From Ramlibacter tataouinensis (GTDB lineage: Bacteria > Pseudomonadota > Gammaproteobacteria > Burkholderiales > Burkholderiaceae_C): a DNA stretch of 64,000 nucleotides. The translations under genes and the position numbers were made by a program. The stretch spans positions 48,628 to 112,627 of the forward strand of contig DIZF01000060.1 of NCBI GenBank assembly GCA_002427815.1, given 5' to 3'. This document shows, one piece after another, positions 23,907 through 32,460 of this stretch. The first letter of the stretch is position 1; each line of letters begins with the position of its first letter. The notes under the pieces are model-generated. The model was given only the letters and a program-made list of their open reading frames with translations, had not been told where the DNA came from and did not search any database.

Positions 23907-25406
23907 ATGAAAAAGAAAATCCTGCTGGCCCTGGCGCTGGCATTCGCCGCGGCAGCGGCCACGGCCCAGACGCTGCGGATCGGGCTGGCCGAAGACCCGG
24001 ACGTGCTCGACCCCTCGCTGGCGCGCAGCTTCGTCGGCCGCATCGTCTTTGCGTCGCTGTGCGACAAGCTGGTCGATATCGACGAGAAACTCAACATCGT
24101 GCCGCAGCTGGCGACCTCGTGGCAGTGGTCGCCCGACAACAAGGCGCTGACCATGAAGCTGCGCCCTGGCGTCACCTTCCACGACGGCGAGAAATTCGAT
24201 GCCGCCGCCGTGAAGTTCAACATCGAGCGCCACAAGAACATCGCCGGCTCGAACCGGCGCGGCGAGCTGTTGCCGGTGACCTCGGTGGACGTCGTCGATG
24301 ACCTGACCGTGAGACTCAACCTCAGCGCGCCGTTTTCGCCGCTGCTCACCGTGCTGGCCGACCGCGCCGGCATGATGGTCTCGCCCAAGGCGGCGCAGGC
24401 CATGCCGACCAACTTCGGCACCCACCCGGTGTGCTCCGGGCCGTTCAAGTTCGTCGAGCGCATCGCGCAGGACCGCATCGTCCTGGAGCGTTACGCCAAC
24501 TACTGGGACAAGGGCCGGATCCATTTCGACAAGATCACCTTCCAGCCGATCGTGGACGCCACCGTGCGCCTGGCCAACCTGAGATCGGGCCAGCTCGACT
24601 TCATCGAGCGCGTCGCCCCCGCCGACGTGGCCTCGATCAAGAAGGACAACAAGCTCGCCCTTGCGCGCATCACCGAGCTGGGCTACCAAGGCATCACCAT
24701 CAACACCGGCAAGAGCGACCTGGCGCACAAGAACCCGCTGGGCCGCGACCCGCGCGTGCGCGAGGCCTTCGAACTGTCGCTGGACCGCGCCGGCATCGTC
24801 AAGGTGGCGATGGACGGCGAGGCCGAGCCGGGCAATCAGTGGGTGCCGCCGAGCAACGGTTTCTATGCCCGCAACGTGCCGATCCCCAAGCGCGACATCG
24901 CCCGCGCCAAGGCGCTGCTGAAGGAGGCGGGTGTCACCAACCCGTCGTTCACCCTGATGACGCCCACCACGTCCGACGCGCAGCGCCTCGCCCAGGTGGT
25001 GCAGGCCATGGCCAAGGAGGCCGGCTTCGACGTCAAGATCCAGGCCACCGAATTCGCCACCTCGCTGAACCTGGCGGACAAGGGCCTGTTCGACGCCTAT
25101 GTGCTGGCCTGGAGCGGCCGGGCCGATCCGGATGGCAACCTGTTCAGTTTCTATGGCTGCAAGCAGCCGCTGAACTACAGCGGCGAGTGCCGCGCCAACT
25201 GGGATGAACTGCTCAATCGCTCGCGCACCACGCTCGACAAGAACGGCCGGATCAAGGTGTTCGCGACGCTGGCAGCCGAGGTGGAGAAGGAACGGCCGAT
25301 CATCTACCTGTACCACCGCAACTGGCTCTGGGCCTTCAACAAGAAGCTGACCGGCATGCGCACGGTGCCCGACGGCCTGATCCGGGTGCAGGACCTGAAG
25401 ATGTAA
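23907..25406 (+). CDS. Periplasmic peptide-type solute-binding protein (SBP family 5)
   Basis: The 499-residue protein follows a GGAAAGGAAAGACGCG leader and begins with a signal peptide (KKKILLALALAFAAAAATAQ). The mature part matches family 5: PDVLDPSLARSFVGRIV, ATSWQWSPDNKALTMKLRPG, VTFHDGEKFDA, THPVCSGPFKFVE and DPRVREAFELSLDR. It captures the substrate, probably a peptide or related compound such as glutathione, for the permeases encoded next. The specific ligand cannot be read from the sequence. Confidence 0.95.
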   Translation: MKKKILLALALAFAAAAATAQTLRIGLAEDPDVLDPSLARSFVGRIVFASLCDKLVDIDEKLNIVPQLATSWQWSPDNKALTMKLRPGVTFHDGEKFDAAAVKFNIERHKNIAGSNRRGELLPVTSVDVVDDLTVRLNLSAPFSPLLTVLADRAGMMVSPKAAQAMPTNFGTHPVCSGPFKFVERIAQDRIVLERYANYWDKGRIHFDKITFQPIVDATVRLANLRSGQLDFIERVAPADVASIKKDNKLALARITELGYQGITINTGKSDLAHKNPLGRDPRVREAFELSLDRAGIVKVAMDGEAEPGNQWVPPSNGFYARNVPIPKRDIARAKALLKEAGVTNPSFTLMTPTTSDAQRLAQVVQAMAKEAGFDVKIQATEFATSLNLADKGLFDAYVLAWSGRADPDGNLFSFYGCKQPLNYSGECRANWDELLNRSRTTLDKNGRIKVFATLAAEVEKERPIIYLYHRNWLWAFNKKLTGMRTVPDGLIRVQDLKM

Positions 25407-25433
25407 CAGGGCGGCGCAACCCGAAATTCCCGC

Positions 25434-26375
25434 ATGTCCAGGTACCTGATCAAGCGCCTCGCCGCGATCCTGCCGACGATCTTTTTCGTCACGATCATTA
25501 TCTTCGGGCTGCAGCAATTGCTGCCTGGAGATGCGGCAACGATCCTGGCGGGAGAGGACCAGGATCCGCAGGTGATCGCCTATCTGCGCCAGAAGATGCA
25601 CCTGGACGAGTCGCTGCCGGTGCGCTACGGGTACTGGATCGCCGGCGTCGCCCATGGCGACCTGGGCGAATCGCTGCGCATCCAGGAGCCGGTGCTGGGG
25701 CTGATCGTGCAGAAGCTGCCGGTGACACTGGAACTGGCGGCCATCGCGATGCTGATCGCGCTGGTGATCGGCATCCCGGCCGGGATCGTGTCGGCGGTGG
25801 GCAAGGACACGGTCTGGGACTACGCCGCCAACGTGATCGCGCTATGGGGCCTGTCCACGCCCAATTTCTGGCTGGGGATCCTGATGATCCTGCTGTTCTC
25901 GGTGCAGCTAGGCTGGCTGCCGGCCTCGGGCTACGTCAGCCCGTTCGAGGACCTCCAGGCCAACCTGGCCGCGATGATCATGCCGGCCTTCGTGCTGGGC
26001 AACGCCATCGCCGCCGTGCTGATGCGCCACACGCGCAGCGCGATGCTGCAGGTCCTCAACGCCGACTATGTGCGAACGGCCCGCGCCAAGGGGCTGGACG
26101 AGCGCACCGTGGTGCTCAAGCACGCGCTGCGCAACGCGCTGACGCCGATCATCACGCTGGGCGCGCTCGAATTCGGTACGCTGTTATCCGGAGCCGTGCT
26201 GACCGAACAGGTGTTTTCGATTCCCGGCTTCGGCAAGCTGATCGTCGACGCCGTATTCAACCGCGACTACGCGGTGGTGCAGGGGGTGGTGCTGTTTACC
26301 TCCACGGTCTACATCGTCCTGAATCTGCTCGCGGACCTGGCGTACTTCTTCGTCAATCCGCGGCTGAGGGGTTAG
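25434..26375 (+). CDS. ABC transporter permease, DppB type
   Basis: The 313-residue protein has six helices. The N-terminus IKRLAAILPTIFFVTIIIFGLQQLLPGD is typical of DppB, and the EAA loop reads DYVRTARAKGLDERTVVLKH with LRNALTPIIT. It forms half of the membrane channel. The gene ends at 26375, and its partner starts only after a 552-base intergenic mosaic, an unusual break in an otherwise compact operon. Confidence 0.94.
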   Translation: MSRYLIKRLAAILPTIFFVTIIIFGLQQLLPGDAATILAGEDQDPQVIAYLRQKMHLDESLPVRYGYWIAGVAHGDLGESLRIQEPVLGLIVQKLPVTLELAAIAMLIALVIGIPAGIVSAVGKDTVWDYAANVIALWGLSTPNFWLGILMILLFSVQLGWLPASGYVSPFEDLQANLAAMIMPAFVLGNAIAAVLMRHTRSAMLQVLNADYVRTARAKGLDERTVVLKHALRNALTPIITLGALEFGTLLSGAVLTEQVFSIPGFGKLIVDAVFNRDYAVVQGVVLFTSTVYIVLNLLADLAYFFVNPRLRG

Positions 26376-26927
26376 CGTGATCTCTCGCCCCCCCCCCTTG
26401 TATCGCTCTCCTGGACCTGGGCAGCAAAGACGCGCGCGGCCAGGCTGCGACGCGCTGACAAGGCGGTCGGCGCCTGGGGCGCCGACTGAACCTGCGCTGT
26501 CCCGTCTTGCGCCCGCGTCGCAGAACTCACTGCGCGGGCTGCAAGCCCGCTCCGTTCAATGCGCGCCACAGCCCGTCCGCACGCGCCTTTGCAACAACGA
26601 CGCTGGCGCGCCACCTTCGAATGAATATCAAGCTGGCTGTCGCGGTGGGCGGTGCCCGGTGGAGGCGATTTCTGGGGCGGCTGTGATGCTTGGCCCGTGG
26701 GGAGGCGCGCGTAGCGCGCTTCGTGATCTGACTCGCCGCGGGTGTTTGAGCGGAGCTCGCCCCAAGCGAGCGCAGCGAGTTCTGCGGCGCGACCCACGGC
26801 CCAAGCAGCGCAGCGAAGTCCGCGCGCAGCGCGGACCGTCACAGTATGAGCCTCTGCCGGGTGCCGACCGCCGCGACGCGCGGAGCGTGCGATACGCACG
26901 ACAAACCCGTCAAGCAGGACGCGAGCA
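26376..26927. repeat. Palindrome-rich intergenic mosaic inside the ABC transporter operon
   Basis: The 552 bases hold no convincing gene. They begin with a run of ten C (26388-26397) and contain several short palindromes: GCGGGCT-GCA-AGCCCGC at 26534-26550, GCGCGC-GTA-GCGCGC near 26707, and GTCCGCGC-GCA-GCGCGGAC at 26818-26836, plus the phrase GAGCGCAGCGAGTTCTGCGG. From memory, such mosaics recur between genes in Comamonadaceae; copies cannot be checked here. It splits the two permease genes, and its hairpins could attenuate expression of the second. Confidence 0.55.
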
Positions 26928-27803
26928 ATGAGCGCCGTCCTCACTCCCGTCGTTACTGAGCGCGGTGCCACGCCGGGCCAGCGCGCCTGGCGCCGGCTGT
27001 TGCGCCGGCGCGGCGCGATGCTGGGCCTGGTGATCGTGATCTTCTTCGTGGTGATCGCCCTCTTCGCGCCGTACATCGCGCCCTATGACCCGGTGGCCAC
27101 GAGCTGGAGCGCGGTGCGCAAGGCCCCCAGCGCCCAGTACTGGTTCGGCACCGACGAGATCGGCCGCGACGTGCTGTCGCGGGTGATATGGGGCGCGCGC
27201 GCCTCGCTGCTGGCCGGCCTGGTGTCGGTCTGCATCTCGATGGCGCTGGGCGTGCCGATCGGGCTGCTGGCCGCTTATGTGGGCGGATGGACCGACGGCC
27301 TGATTTCGCGCTTCACCGACTCGATGCTGGCGGTGCCCTTCCTGATTCTGGCGATCGCGCTGGCCGCCTTCCTGGGCCCCAGCCTCACCAATGCCATGAT
27401 CGCCATCGGCGTATCGGCCACGCCGGTGTTCATCCGGCTCACGCGCGCGCAGGTGCTCGCCGTGAAGGTGGAAGATTTCGTGGAGGCGGCCCGGGCCGTG
27501 GGCAATCCGCACTGGCGCATCGCACTGCGGCACATCCTGCCCAACGTGCTGCCGCCGTTGATCGTGCAATCGACATTGGCCATCGCGGCGGCCGTCATCG
27601 CCGAAGCCAGCCTGTCGTTCCTCGGCCTGGGTCAGCAACCCCCGGCGCCGAGCTGGGGCAGCATGCTCAATACCGCCAAGAATTTTGTGGACCAGGCGCC
27701 CTGGATGGCGATCTGGCCGGGCGTGTCGATCTTCCTGCTGGTGCTGTCGTTCAACCTGCTGGGCGATGGGCTACGGGACGCGCTGGATCCGAAACACAAG
27801 TAG
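26928..27803 (+). CDS. ABC transporter permease, DppC type
   Basis: The 291-residue permease has the DppC layout: one helix near the N-terminus (GLVIVIFFVVIALFAPYIAPYDP), TDEIGRDVLSRVIWGAR, EAA loop DFVEAARAVGNPHWRIALRH with ILPNVLPP, and the C-terminal LSFNLLGDGLRDALDPKHK. It pairs with the DppB-type permease at 25434. Its last 54 bases recur, with five differences, at 33754-33807. The 249 bases after its stop, up to the next gene, show no ORF or clear terminator. Confidence 0.94.
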   Translation: MSAVLTPVVTERGATPGQRAWRRLLRRRGAMLGLVIVIFFVVIALFAPYIAPYDPVATSWSAVRKAPSAQYWFGTDEIGRDVLSRVIWGARASLLAGLVSVCISMALGVPIGLLAAYVGGWTDGLISRFTDSMLAVPFLILAIALAAFLGPSLTNAMIAIGVSATPVFIRLTRAQVLAVKVEDFVEAARAVGNPHWRIALRHILPNVLPPLIVQSTLAIAAAVIAEASLSFLGLGQQPPAPSWGSMLNTAKNFVDQAPWMAIWPGVSIFLLVLSFNLLGDGLRDALDPKHK

Positions 27804-28052
27804 GTCGGGACGAAGCAGGTCGCAACATCGAGAGGACCGAACGCAGGCCGCGCTACTTGCTGTTCCATAGCCGCTCTACATCGAAACAAGCTGCCAGCTG
27901 GCTGTAATGTTCGATTATCGATAGTTGACCCGGCGCGGTGCGGCGTCCCTGCTGCACGGCTGAGTTTTCCGGCCAAGAGTGCGCGCTTGTCGCATCTCGG
28001 GCATCACCAAGGCTTGGTGCTCCTCGAGGTGAGAGGGATTAACGCGGATGCG

Positions 28053-28193
28053 TTAGCGACGCATCCGCTGCCTGTATTCGTGTGCCAGCAGCCCGGCTGC
28101 AGCGACGATGAAGGGAAGCGAAAAGAAGAACATCATGTCTCTCGGAAGACTGTCCCACCAGACCCAGAGCTCGCGTAACCATTGCATCGCCAT
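28053..28193 (-). CDS. Small single-helix membrane protein
   Basis: The 46-residue peptide starts at the ATG complementary to 28191-28193, preceded by TTGAGGAGATCCTT, a strong ribosome site. It is Trp-rich at the N-terminus (MQWLRELWVWWDSLPRD), then one helix (MMFFFSLPFIVAAAGLLAHEY) and a basic tail. It lies 10 bases after the antiporter stop, so it is probably co-expressed with it and could be a small accessory subunit. No family is recognised. Confidence 0.65.
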   Translation of the reverse strand: MAMQWLRELWVWWDSLPRDMMFFFSLPFIVAAAGLLAHEYRQRMRR

Positions 28194-28203
28194 AAGGATC
28201 TCC

Positions 28204-29457
28204 TCAAAGCAGCCGGAAAGCCAGAATCGCCGTGATCGTCGGAAGCAGCGCCGCAACCAGCAACCCGATCGGGTGGATGGCACCGTCGTCGAAATGCCCG
28301 CGCAGGATCGAGAACCCCGCGGGATTCGGTGCGTTGGCGATCACGGTCAAGCCACCACCGGTGACCGCGCCGGTCACCACCGAATACTTGAACTCGTCGC
28401 TCAGGCCGCCGACCAGGGAGGCAAGATAGGTCAGCGCCGCGTTGTCTGTCACGGCCGTGAGCGCGGTGGCGCCGAAGTACACCGTGGTCGCGTCCATGCC
28501 GCGCAGCAGGGGATCGAGCCACCACTGCTGCTGGCCGCCCAGCACCACCAGGCCCGCGAGGAAGAAGGCCACCATCAAGCCCTCGCGTAGCATCAGGCGA
28601 TCCTGGAACTGGGGATAAGCCACCGCAAAACCAAGGAAAAACAGCAGCAGTCCCATGAAGACCGCCGGATGATGGGCGAAGGTCACGACGCCCGCAAGGA
28701 ACAGAACATGCACGCCAAGCACCCAGGCCGGCATCCGGCTCTTCGAGGCTTTGTCGGCGGGACGCAGCCGCGTCAACTCGCGCCTGAAGATCAGCGCCGT
28801 GGCCAGCGCGTTGACAGTGACCGCGAGCGCCGCCTTCCAGCCGATCTGGCTCAACATATGCCAGAGGTCCCAGTTCCATTTCGCAGCCACCATGAGTACG
28901 GGGGGCGCCGCGAAAGGCGTCAGTGTGCCGCCGATCGACACGTTCACGAACAGAACGCCTAACGTGGCGTATTTGAGTTTGTTCGACACCCCGTGACGGT
29001 AGATCTGGTCGCTGAGCATCAAGGCGGCAAGCGTCATCGCTGCCGGCTCTGTGATCAGTGACCCCATCAGCGGCACGAGAGACAGCGTGACAAAGTGCAA
29101 GCCGACGGCCCCGCTGAGCGGAATCATTCTTGCGACGGCCGTCACGGCCATACGCGCCAAATGCAGGATGGCCCGGCTGCCCGCGACAACCATGATCGCG
29201 AAGACAAACATCGGCTCGGTGTAGTTGCGCGTGTCGAGATAGCTGGTCGCCGTCTGCGTGCCCAGAAATGCCGCTATCGCCATGACCAGCACCATCGCCC
29301 AGAAGCCGAAGACGACTTCAACCTCACCCAGTAAGTGCCAGGCGCCGGCGTGGTGCGGACGCTCATGCGCCATTCGTTCGAAGAATTTCGTCGAAAAGGT
29401 GTGGAGAATCGCGACGGCGAAGATGCCAGCCCCGATCCACTGGATCGTGTTGTTCAT
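28204..29457 (-). CDS. Putative Na+/H+ antiporter (Na_H_antiport_2 family), copy 1
   Basis: The 417-residue membrane protein has about 11-12 helices. Conserved blocks are shared with the paralogue at 32461: HLLGEVEVVFGFWA, MGSLITEPAAMTLAALML, LFVNVSIGGTLTPFAAPPVLMVA, LTAVTDNAALTYLASL and VTGGGLTVIANAPNPAGFSI. The TDNA and TEPAA motifs with buried Asp/Glu resemble ion sites of the NhaD/arsenite-permease superfamily. It is translationally coupled to the upstream membrane gene (four-base overlap). Ion specificity is predicted from the family only. Confidence 0.88.
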   Translation of the reverse strand: MNNTIQWIGAGIFAVAILHTFSTKFFERMAHERPHHAGAWHLLGEVEVVFGFWAMVLVMAIAAFLGTQTATSYLDTRNYTEPMFVFAIMVVAGSRAILHLARMAVTAVARMIPLSGAVGLHFVTLSLVPLMGSLITEPAAMTLAALMLSDQIYRHGVSNKLKYATLGVLFVNVSIGGTLTPFAAPPVLMVAAKWNWDLWHMLSQIGWKAALAVTVNALATALIFRRELTRLRPADKASKSRMPAWVLGVHVLFLAGVVTFAHHPAVFMGLLLFFLGFAVAYPQFQDRLMLREGLMVAFFLAGLVVLGGQQQWWLDPLLRGMDATTVYFGATALTAVTDNAALTYLASLVGGLSDEFKYSVVTGAVTGGGLTVIANAPNPAGFSILRGHFDDGAIHPIGLLVAALLPTITAILAFRLL

Positions 29458-29780
29458 GTTTTTTGTTCGCGCAGCTTGAGCTGCCCGCGCAGTCCGCGCC
29501 GCAGGCGCCGGATGTGAAACGGCGCCACCGCCAGGGCGATCAGGGGAACCGCTATGATGAAATTGAGGAGTGCCGCGGCGAACCGGGACGGCAAGGATCG
29601 ATCCGGCAGCGCGTACTGTGTGGCGGCAGTGACCAGCACAAGCCCGAAGGCCACGCCGAGCAATTCGAGAATGTCCAGATCGGTTTCGCGAGCCTTTTCA
29701 AGGGCCTGAGCCTGATCGGGCGGGGGAAACTGCCCGAGTTCCGGCAACAGCATCAGCCACAGCTTGCGCATCACCGGCAT
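29454..29780 (-). CDS. Two-helix membrane protein upstream of the antiporter
   Basis: The 108-residue protein has an acidic N-terminal segment (ALEKARETDLDILELLG), two hydrophobic helices (GVAFGLVLVTAATQYAL; AALLNFIIAVPLIALAVAPF) and a basic C-terminus. Its end overlaps the antiporter ATG by four bases, suggesting a coupled partner. I recognise no family. Confidence 0.65.
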   Translation of the reverse strand: MPVMRKLWLMLLPELGQFPPPDQAQALEKARETDLDILELLGVAFGLVLVTAATQYALPDRSLPSRFAAALLNFIIAVPLIALAVAPFHIRRLRRGLRGQLKLREQKT

Positions 29781-29889
29781 TCGGCGATGCGATAGGGTTC
29801 CTTGGCAGGACTTGCTGCAGCGGACACACGAATCTCCTTGAATGTCAGGAGGGTATCGGTCGACGTCGCAGAAATAAATCCGGGAGTCC

Positions 29890-29912
29890 CGTACGGGCTA
29901 CACGTACGGGCT
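29890..29912. promoter_or_regulatory. Direct repeat CGTACGGGCT, possible regulator site
   Basis: CGTACGGGCT occurs at 29890-29899 and again at 29903-29912, 13 bases start to start, with an internal palindrome CCCGTACGGG. It lies between the response regulator stop (29942) and the small membrane gene of the antiporter operon (29780), about 110-130 bases upstream of the latter. It may be the binding site of the FixJ-type regulator encoded next door, or part of a weak terminator. Confidence 0.4.
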
Positions 29913-29941
29913 CATGCGGTACCCCGACTGCTTGGGGCGGA

Positions 29942-30568
29942 TCAGGTGGGGGAGCAATCGACGAGGCGCACGAAGTCCACCAGGTTCTTGACACCCAGCT
30001 TTTCCATCACCCGCGCCTTGTGAACTTCAACGGTTCGCGGGCTGATGCCAAGCTCCTTGGCGATATGGCGGTTATGCAGCCCTTTGATCATCAAGTCCAT
30101 GACCTGTCGTTCGCGCTCGGAAAGCTTCTGGCGGGCGGCCTTGATTGCGTCCGTGGCTGTGTCGCTGGCATCGCCGATGAGCACTCGCTCCCTGGCCTTT
30201 TCGACGGCATCGATGATCTGGTCGGCATTGAATGGTTTCTCGATGAAGTCGATGGCATCGCTCAGGAAGGCCCGGCGGGCCGCAGCGACATCGCCGTGCG
30301 CAGTCACAATGATGACCGCAAGCTTGGGATGCCGGCCGCGCAAGCTCTCTTGCAGTTCCAGCCCGGACATTCCGGGCATGCGGATGTCGGCTACGACGCA
30401 CCCCCGCCAATCGGGCTGCAACGAACCCAGAAAATCCTCGGCACTCGCGAACGTCGCCGTGGCATACCCCTGCAGACTGAGCATCAGCGACAGGGAATCG
30501 CGCACCGACGCATCGTCATCGACGATGAATACGGTCTCACGATGTGTGCTCGGCTGCGCTGGACTCAT
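29942..30568 (-). CDS. FixJ-type response regulator (receiver plus LuxR helix-turn-helix)
   Basis: Read from the ATG complementary to 30566-30568 (MSPAQPSTHRETVF), the protein has 208 residues. The receiver begins VFIVDDDASVRDSL, with the phosphorylated Asp in VVADIRMPGMSG and the Lys in DFIEKPF. The C-terminal LuxR/NarL domain is LSERERQVMDLMIKGLHNRHIAKELGISPRTVEVHKARVMEK (about 140-190). Its 5' end overlaps the kinase 3' end by 32 bases. It probably controls one or both antiporter genes. Confidence 0.93.
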   Translation of the reverse strand: MSPAQPSTHRETVFIVDDDASVRDSLSLMLSLQGYATATFASAEDFLGSLQPDWRGCVVADIRMPGMSGLELQESLRGRHPKLAVIIVTAHGDVAAARRAFLSDAIDFIEKPFNADQIIDAVEKARERVLIGDASDTATDAIKAARQKLSERERQVMDLMIKGLHNRHIAKELGISPRTVEVHKARVMEKLGVKNLVDFVRLVDCSPT

Positions 30569-32165
30569 TGTTGTCAATAGGCAAAAGGAAGAAGAAATAC
30601 CCGCCGGGGCCGGACTCTGCCCAGAGTTTGCCACCGTGGGCTTCCACGATTGCCCGGCAGATGCTCAGGCCAACCCCCAGCCCGCCCGGCTTGCCTGATG
30701 GCAAGGCATCGAACAGGTTGTGCAGCCTGGCCGGGTCGACTCCGGGGCCACTATCTTGCACCTCGACCAGCAGCCGTCCCCGATCGAGAGTTGCCCGCAC
30801 AACAACCCGCCTGTCCGACAGAGCCGAAGACGCCGACTCGATCGCGTTGGCGATCAGGTTGCGCAGCACCACGGCAATCTGCAGGGGGTCCAGCCATACC
30901 GGCGGCAAATCGGAGTCCAACTCGCTGGCGATCACCACGCTCACCCGTTCGGCGAACTCAACATGAGCTTCCACGGCCTCCCGGACTGTAGTTTCTGGTC
31001 GAACCAGTTGCAGTGAGATGATCCCGCTCTTGAAAAAGTCCCGAAGTCGCTTGACGACGTCGCCCGCGCGCTGCGCCTCGGCGGCGATGCGTTCCATGAT
31101 CTCGGAAAGTTGTTCCCGTTGAGGGCCGTCCAGGCTCCCCGCCCCCCCTGTGAGGGTACGACATGCGTGGGCGTAATTGTTCAGGGCCGTGAGCGGCTGG
31201 CTCAGCTCATGGGCCAGTGCGGCGGCCATGTGGCCCGCCGCGGCAAAACGTAGACTGCTGCGCAATTCCGCAGCTGCCCGTGCGCGTTCGTCCACGAGAA
31301 CGCCCACCAGCAATGCCGTCATGGTCGCCGCAGCCATGAGCGCCTGGAGTTCGAATACCGTGAGGTCATGGCGCAGCGCCAGTTGCGCACCCACGATCAG
31401 GCCGAGCTGTGTGACAAGCGAGGACAAGACTGCGCCGGCCACACCAAACCGCGCTGACGCCCAGACGACTGGGAGCAGCAGAAGGTAGAAGAACTTGAAG
31501 TAATCCTGCTCCCCCCTTCCAAAAACGATCCACAGGCAAACGCAGGTCAGCGCCGCAGTCATCCACCACGGCCCGCTCCTGAGCGTGGAGACAAGTGTGG
31601 CGCGGCTCGGTCGATCCACCAGAATCAGCAAGATGGGGAGAGTCACTACCAACCCGACAGCGTCGCCGACCCAGTACCTGGCGATCGCGCCGTAGATGGA
31701 GCCATCCGGACCAAATCCGGCGGCAGAGAACGCCAGGACGTAGAGGACGGCACTTACCAGCGAACCGATAGTGACGATGGCCGCAAACCAGCCAAGATCC
31801 TTGCGGGTGGCAAATGGGTGGGATAAGTCGGTACGTTGTGAGAGTGCCTGCGCGATGGCGGCGTAGGTCAAGCTCAGTGCGACCGTGGCGGTTAGCGCGC
31901 CGAGCCAGTTCACGGGAATGCCACGTACGACCAATTCAGCGCCAACCAACGCTGCCCAAACCAGCCAGATCCAGCGCCGGCTCCAGATCAGCAGGGCGAT
32001 GGCGAGCGCGGGCTGCGGATTCCAGGGGGTAATGTTGAGGCCTTGCAACGGCCGGATGTAGCTGGCCCAATCAAGCACCAGATACGCGACGACATAGCCC
32101 AGCGCAAACAGCCAGGTCGATCGATTGTGCGCGGGTACCAATCTCGGAGTCACTTTCGTCGACAT
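30537..32165 (-). CDS. MASE1-domain sensor histidine kinase
   Basis: Start at the ATG complementary to 32163-32165 (MSTKVTPRLV); the longer frame upstream would read across the promoter region. The 542-residue protein has an N-terminal MASE1 sensor of about eight helices (GLNITPWNPQPALAIALL, YWVGDAVGLVVTLPILL), a FixL-like HisKA (AAALAHELSQPLTALNNYAH) and an ATPase with NLIANAIES, DSGPGVD and GLGVGLSI. It phosphorylates the FixJ-type regulator that follows. The signal is unknown; its place between two antiporter genes suggests ion, pH or osmotic sensing. The 295 bases to the divergent antiporter gene must hold promoters for both; I see no firm site. Confidence 0.92.
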   Translation of the reverse strand: MSTKVTPRLVPAHNRSTWLFALGYVVAYLVLDWASYIRPLQGLNITPWNPQPALAIALLIWSRRWIWLVWAALVGAELVVRGIPVNWLGALTATVALSLTYAAIAQALSQRTDLSHPFATRKDLGWFAAIVTIGSLVSAVLYVLAFSAAGFGPDGSIYGAIARYWVGDAVGLVVTLPILLILVDRPSRATLVSTLRSGPWWMTAALTCVCLWIVFGRGEQDYFKFFYLLLLPVVWASARFGVAGAVLSSLVTQLGLIVGAQLALRHDLTVFELQALMAAATMTALLVGVLVDERARAAAELRSSLRFAAAGHMAAALAHELSQPLTALNNYAHACRTLTGGAGSLDGPQREQLSEIMERIAAEAQRAGDVVKRLRDFFKSGIISLQLVRPETTVREAVEAHVEFAERVSVVIASELDSDLPPVWLDPLQIAVVLRNLIANAIESASSALSDRRVVVRATLDRGRLLVEVQDSGPGVDPARLHNLFDALPSGKPGGLGVGLSICRAIVEAHGGKLWAESGPGGYFFFLLPIDNNESSAAEHTS

Positions 32166-32460
32166 GGCTGTATTGTGTCGTTGGGGCAAGCGCCTGGCGA
32201 ATCTTGTTTGAGAGAACTTGGCGGCGCTGTTATCCTCGACCCTTCGATCGGGGAGTCTTGCTGTGCAGGTTCGCGGGGAAGTGATTTTCTGGATTGCTGG
32301 GTCGGCAGAGCCTTCCGGAAAACAGGCCTCCTGTGAGATGGAAAACGCAAGGAACTGGTCGTGCCGGCCCAATGCCGACAGTCCTCGCCCCATTACTCAC
32401 GCAACGACGTTTCCGAGGACCAGCCCCGTGCCTGTTCTCATACCGTGCTGAAGCATAGCG

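Noticed and set aside
23031..25655. 874-codon antisense ORF over ABC transporter genes
   Set aside because: Crosses three real genes and has shadow composition.
28108..28590. 160-codon plus-strand ORF over the antiporter end
   Set aside because: Shadow frame; the minus strand has a strong ribosome site and membrane helices.
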